The translations under genes were made by a program, and so were the position numbers. Of a DNA stretch of 5,290 bases, positions 5,208 to 5,290 are shown one piece after another. Position 1 is the first letter of the stretch. Each line of letters opens with the position of its first letter. Under the pieces are notes generated by a model that worked only from the letters and a program-made list of their open reading frames with translations, was not told the DNA's origin and searched no databases. The stretch comes from Coriobacteriales bacterium (GTDB taxonomy: Bacteria; Actinomycetota; Coriobacteriia; Coriobacteriales; UBA8131), in assembly GCA_031254255.1 (NCBI GenBank), contig JAIRUT010000069.1:1-5290 (forward strand). The letters run 5' to 3'.

Positions 5208-5290
5208 TGGTTTAGCCCTCAAAAAGGTAACATTTGGCACCAATTTGGTATACACGGGCTTCAAAGCTTGGCAAAACCTGGCAAATGGTG

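Noticed and set aside
5208..5290. Short TTTGG/TTGGCA repeats after ppx
   Set aside because: The copies are short and irregularly spaced, with no stable hairpin followed by a T-tract. The window ends before any context could support a site or gene.

Overview
The window (about 50% G+C) looks like the chromosome of a mid-GC Firmicute, probably of the Clostridia. This rests on good AGAAGGA- and AGAGGT-type ribosome binding sites, a Firmicute-style HAMP/HisKA sensor kinase, a chromosomal TraX-family protein and a small Ppx/GppA protein. The genus cannot be named from sequence alone.

Layout. Positions 1-1524 (+) hold a sensor histidine kinase whose N-terminus lies off the left edge; the frame is open from base 1. 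It overlaps by ATGA a gene (1521-2690, +) for a membrane-anchored extracytoplasmic protein of unknown family with a roughly 100-residue Ser/Thr/Asn/Gln/Gly linker. The pair is almost certainly co-transcribed and continues an operon from the left, probably including a response regulator. Positions 2691-3118 contain no convincing gene but are rich in inverted repeats: an imperfect hairpin, a weak terminator-like hairpin, an operator-like repeat, a 14-bp arm repeat enclosing a C9 tract, and an unbroken 18-bp hairpin. This may be a structured RNA or a convergent 3'-UTR region. On the minus strand, 3910-3119 encodes a TraX-family multi-spanning membrane protein. The 154-bp gap to its right carries two divergent, overlapping promoter-like signals. 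Positions 4065-5207 (+) encode an exopolyphosphatase/GppA-family phosphatase. The last 83 bases hold no gene that I can see.

Most remarkable feature. The ppx gene is interrupted in frame by a 101-bp palindromic element (4503-4603) with perfect 34-bp arms. Reading continues through it and adds 34 residues just before the conserved DIGGGS phosphate-binding motif. The palindrome lacks stops in four of six frames, so it can become protein in either orientation. In form it resembles REP/REPIN elements moved by RAYT (Y1) transposases, and in behaviour the Rickettsia palindromic elements found inside coding genes. The kinase also has an enlarged, low-complexity segment inside its ATP-binding domain, but with no repeat structure to mark it as the same kind of element.

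Functional picture. Signal sensing at the membrane (kinase plus partner) is followed by an unrelated TraX/Ppx divergent pair. No phage, conjugation or CRISPR module is visible.
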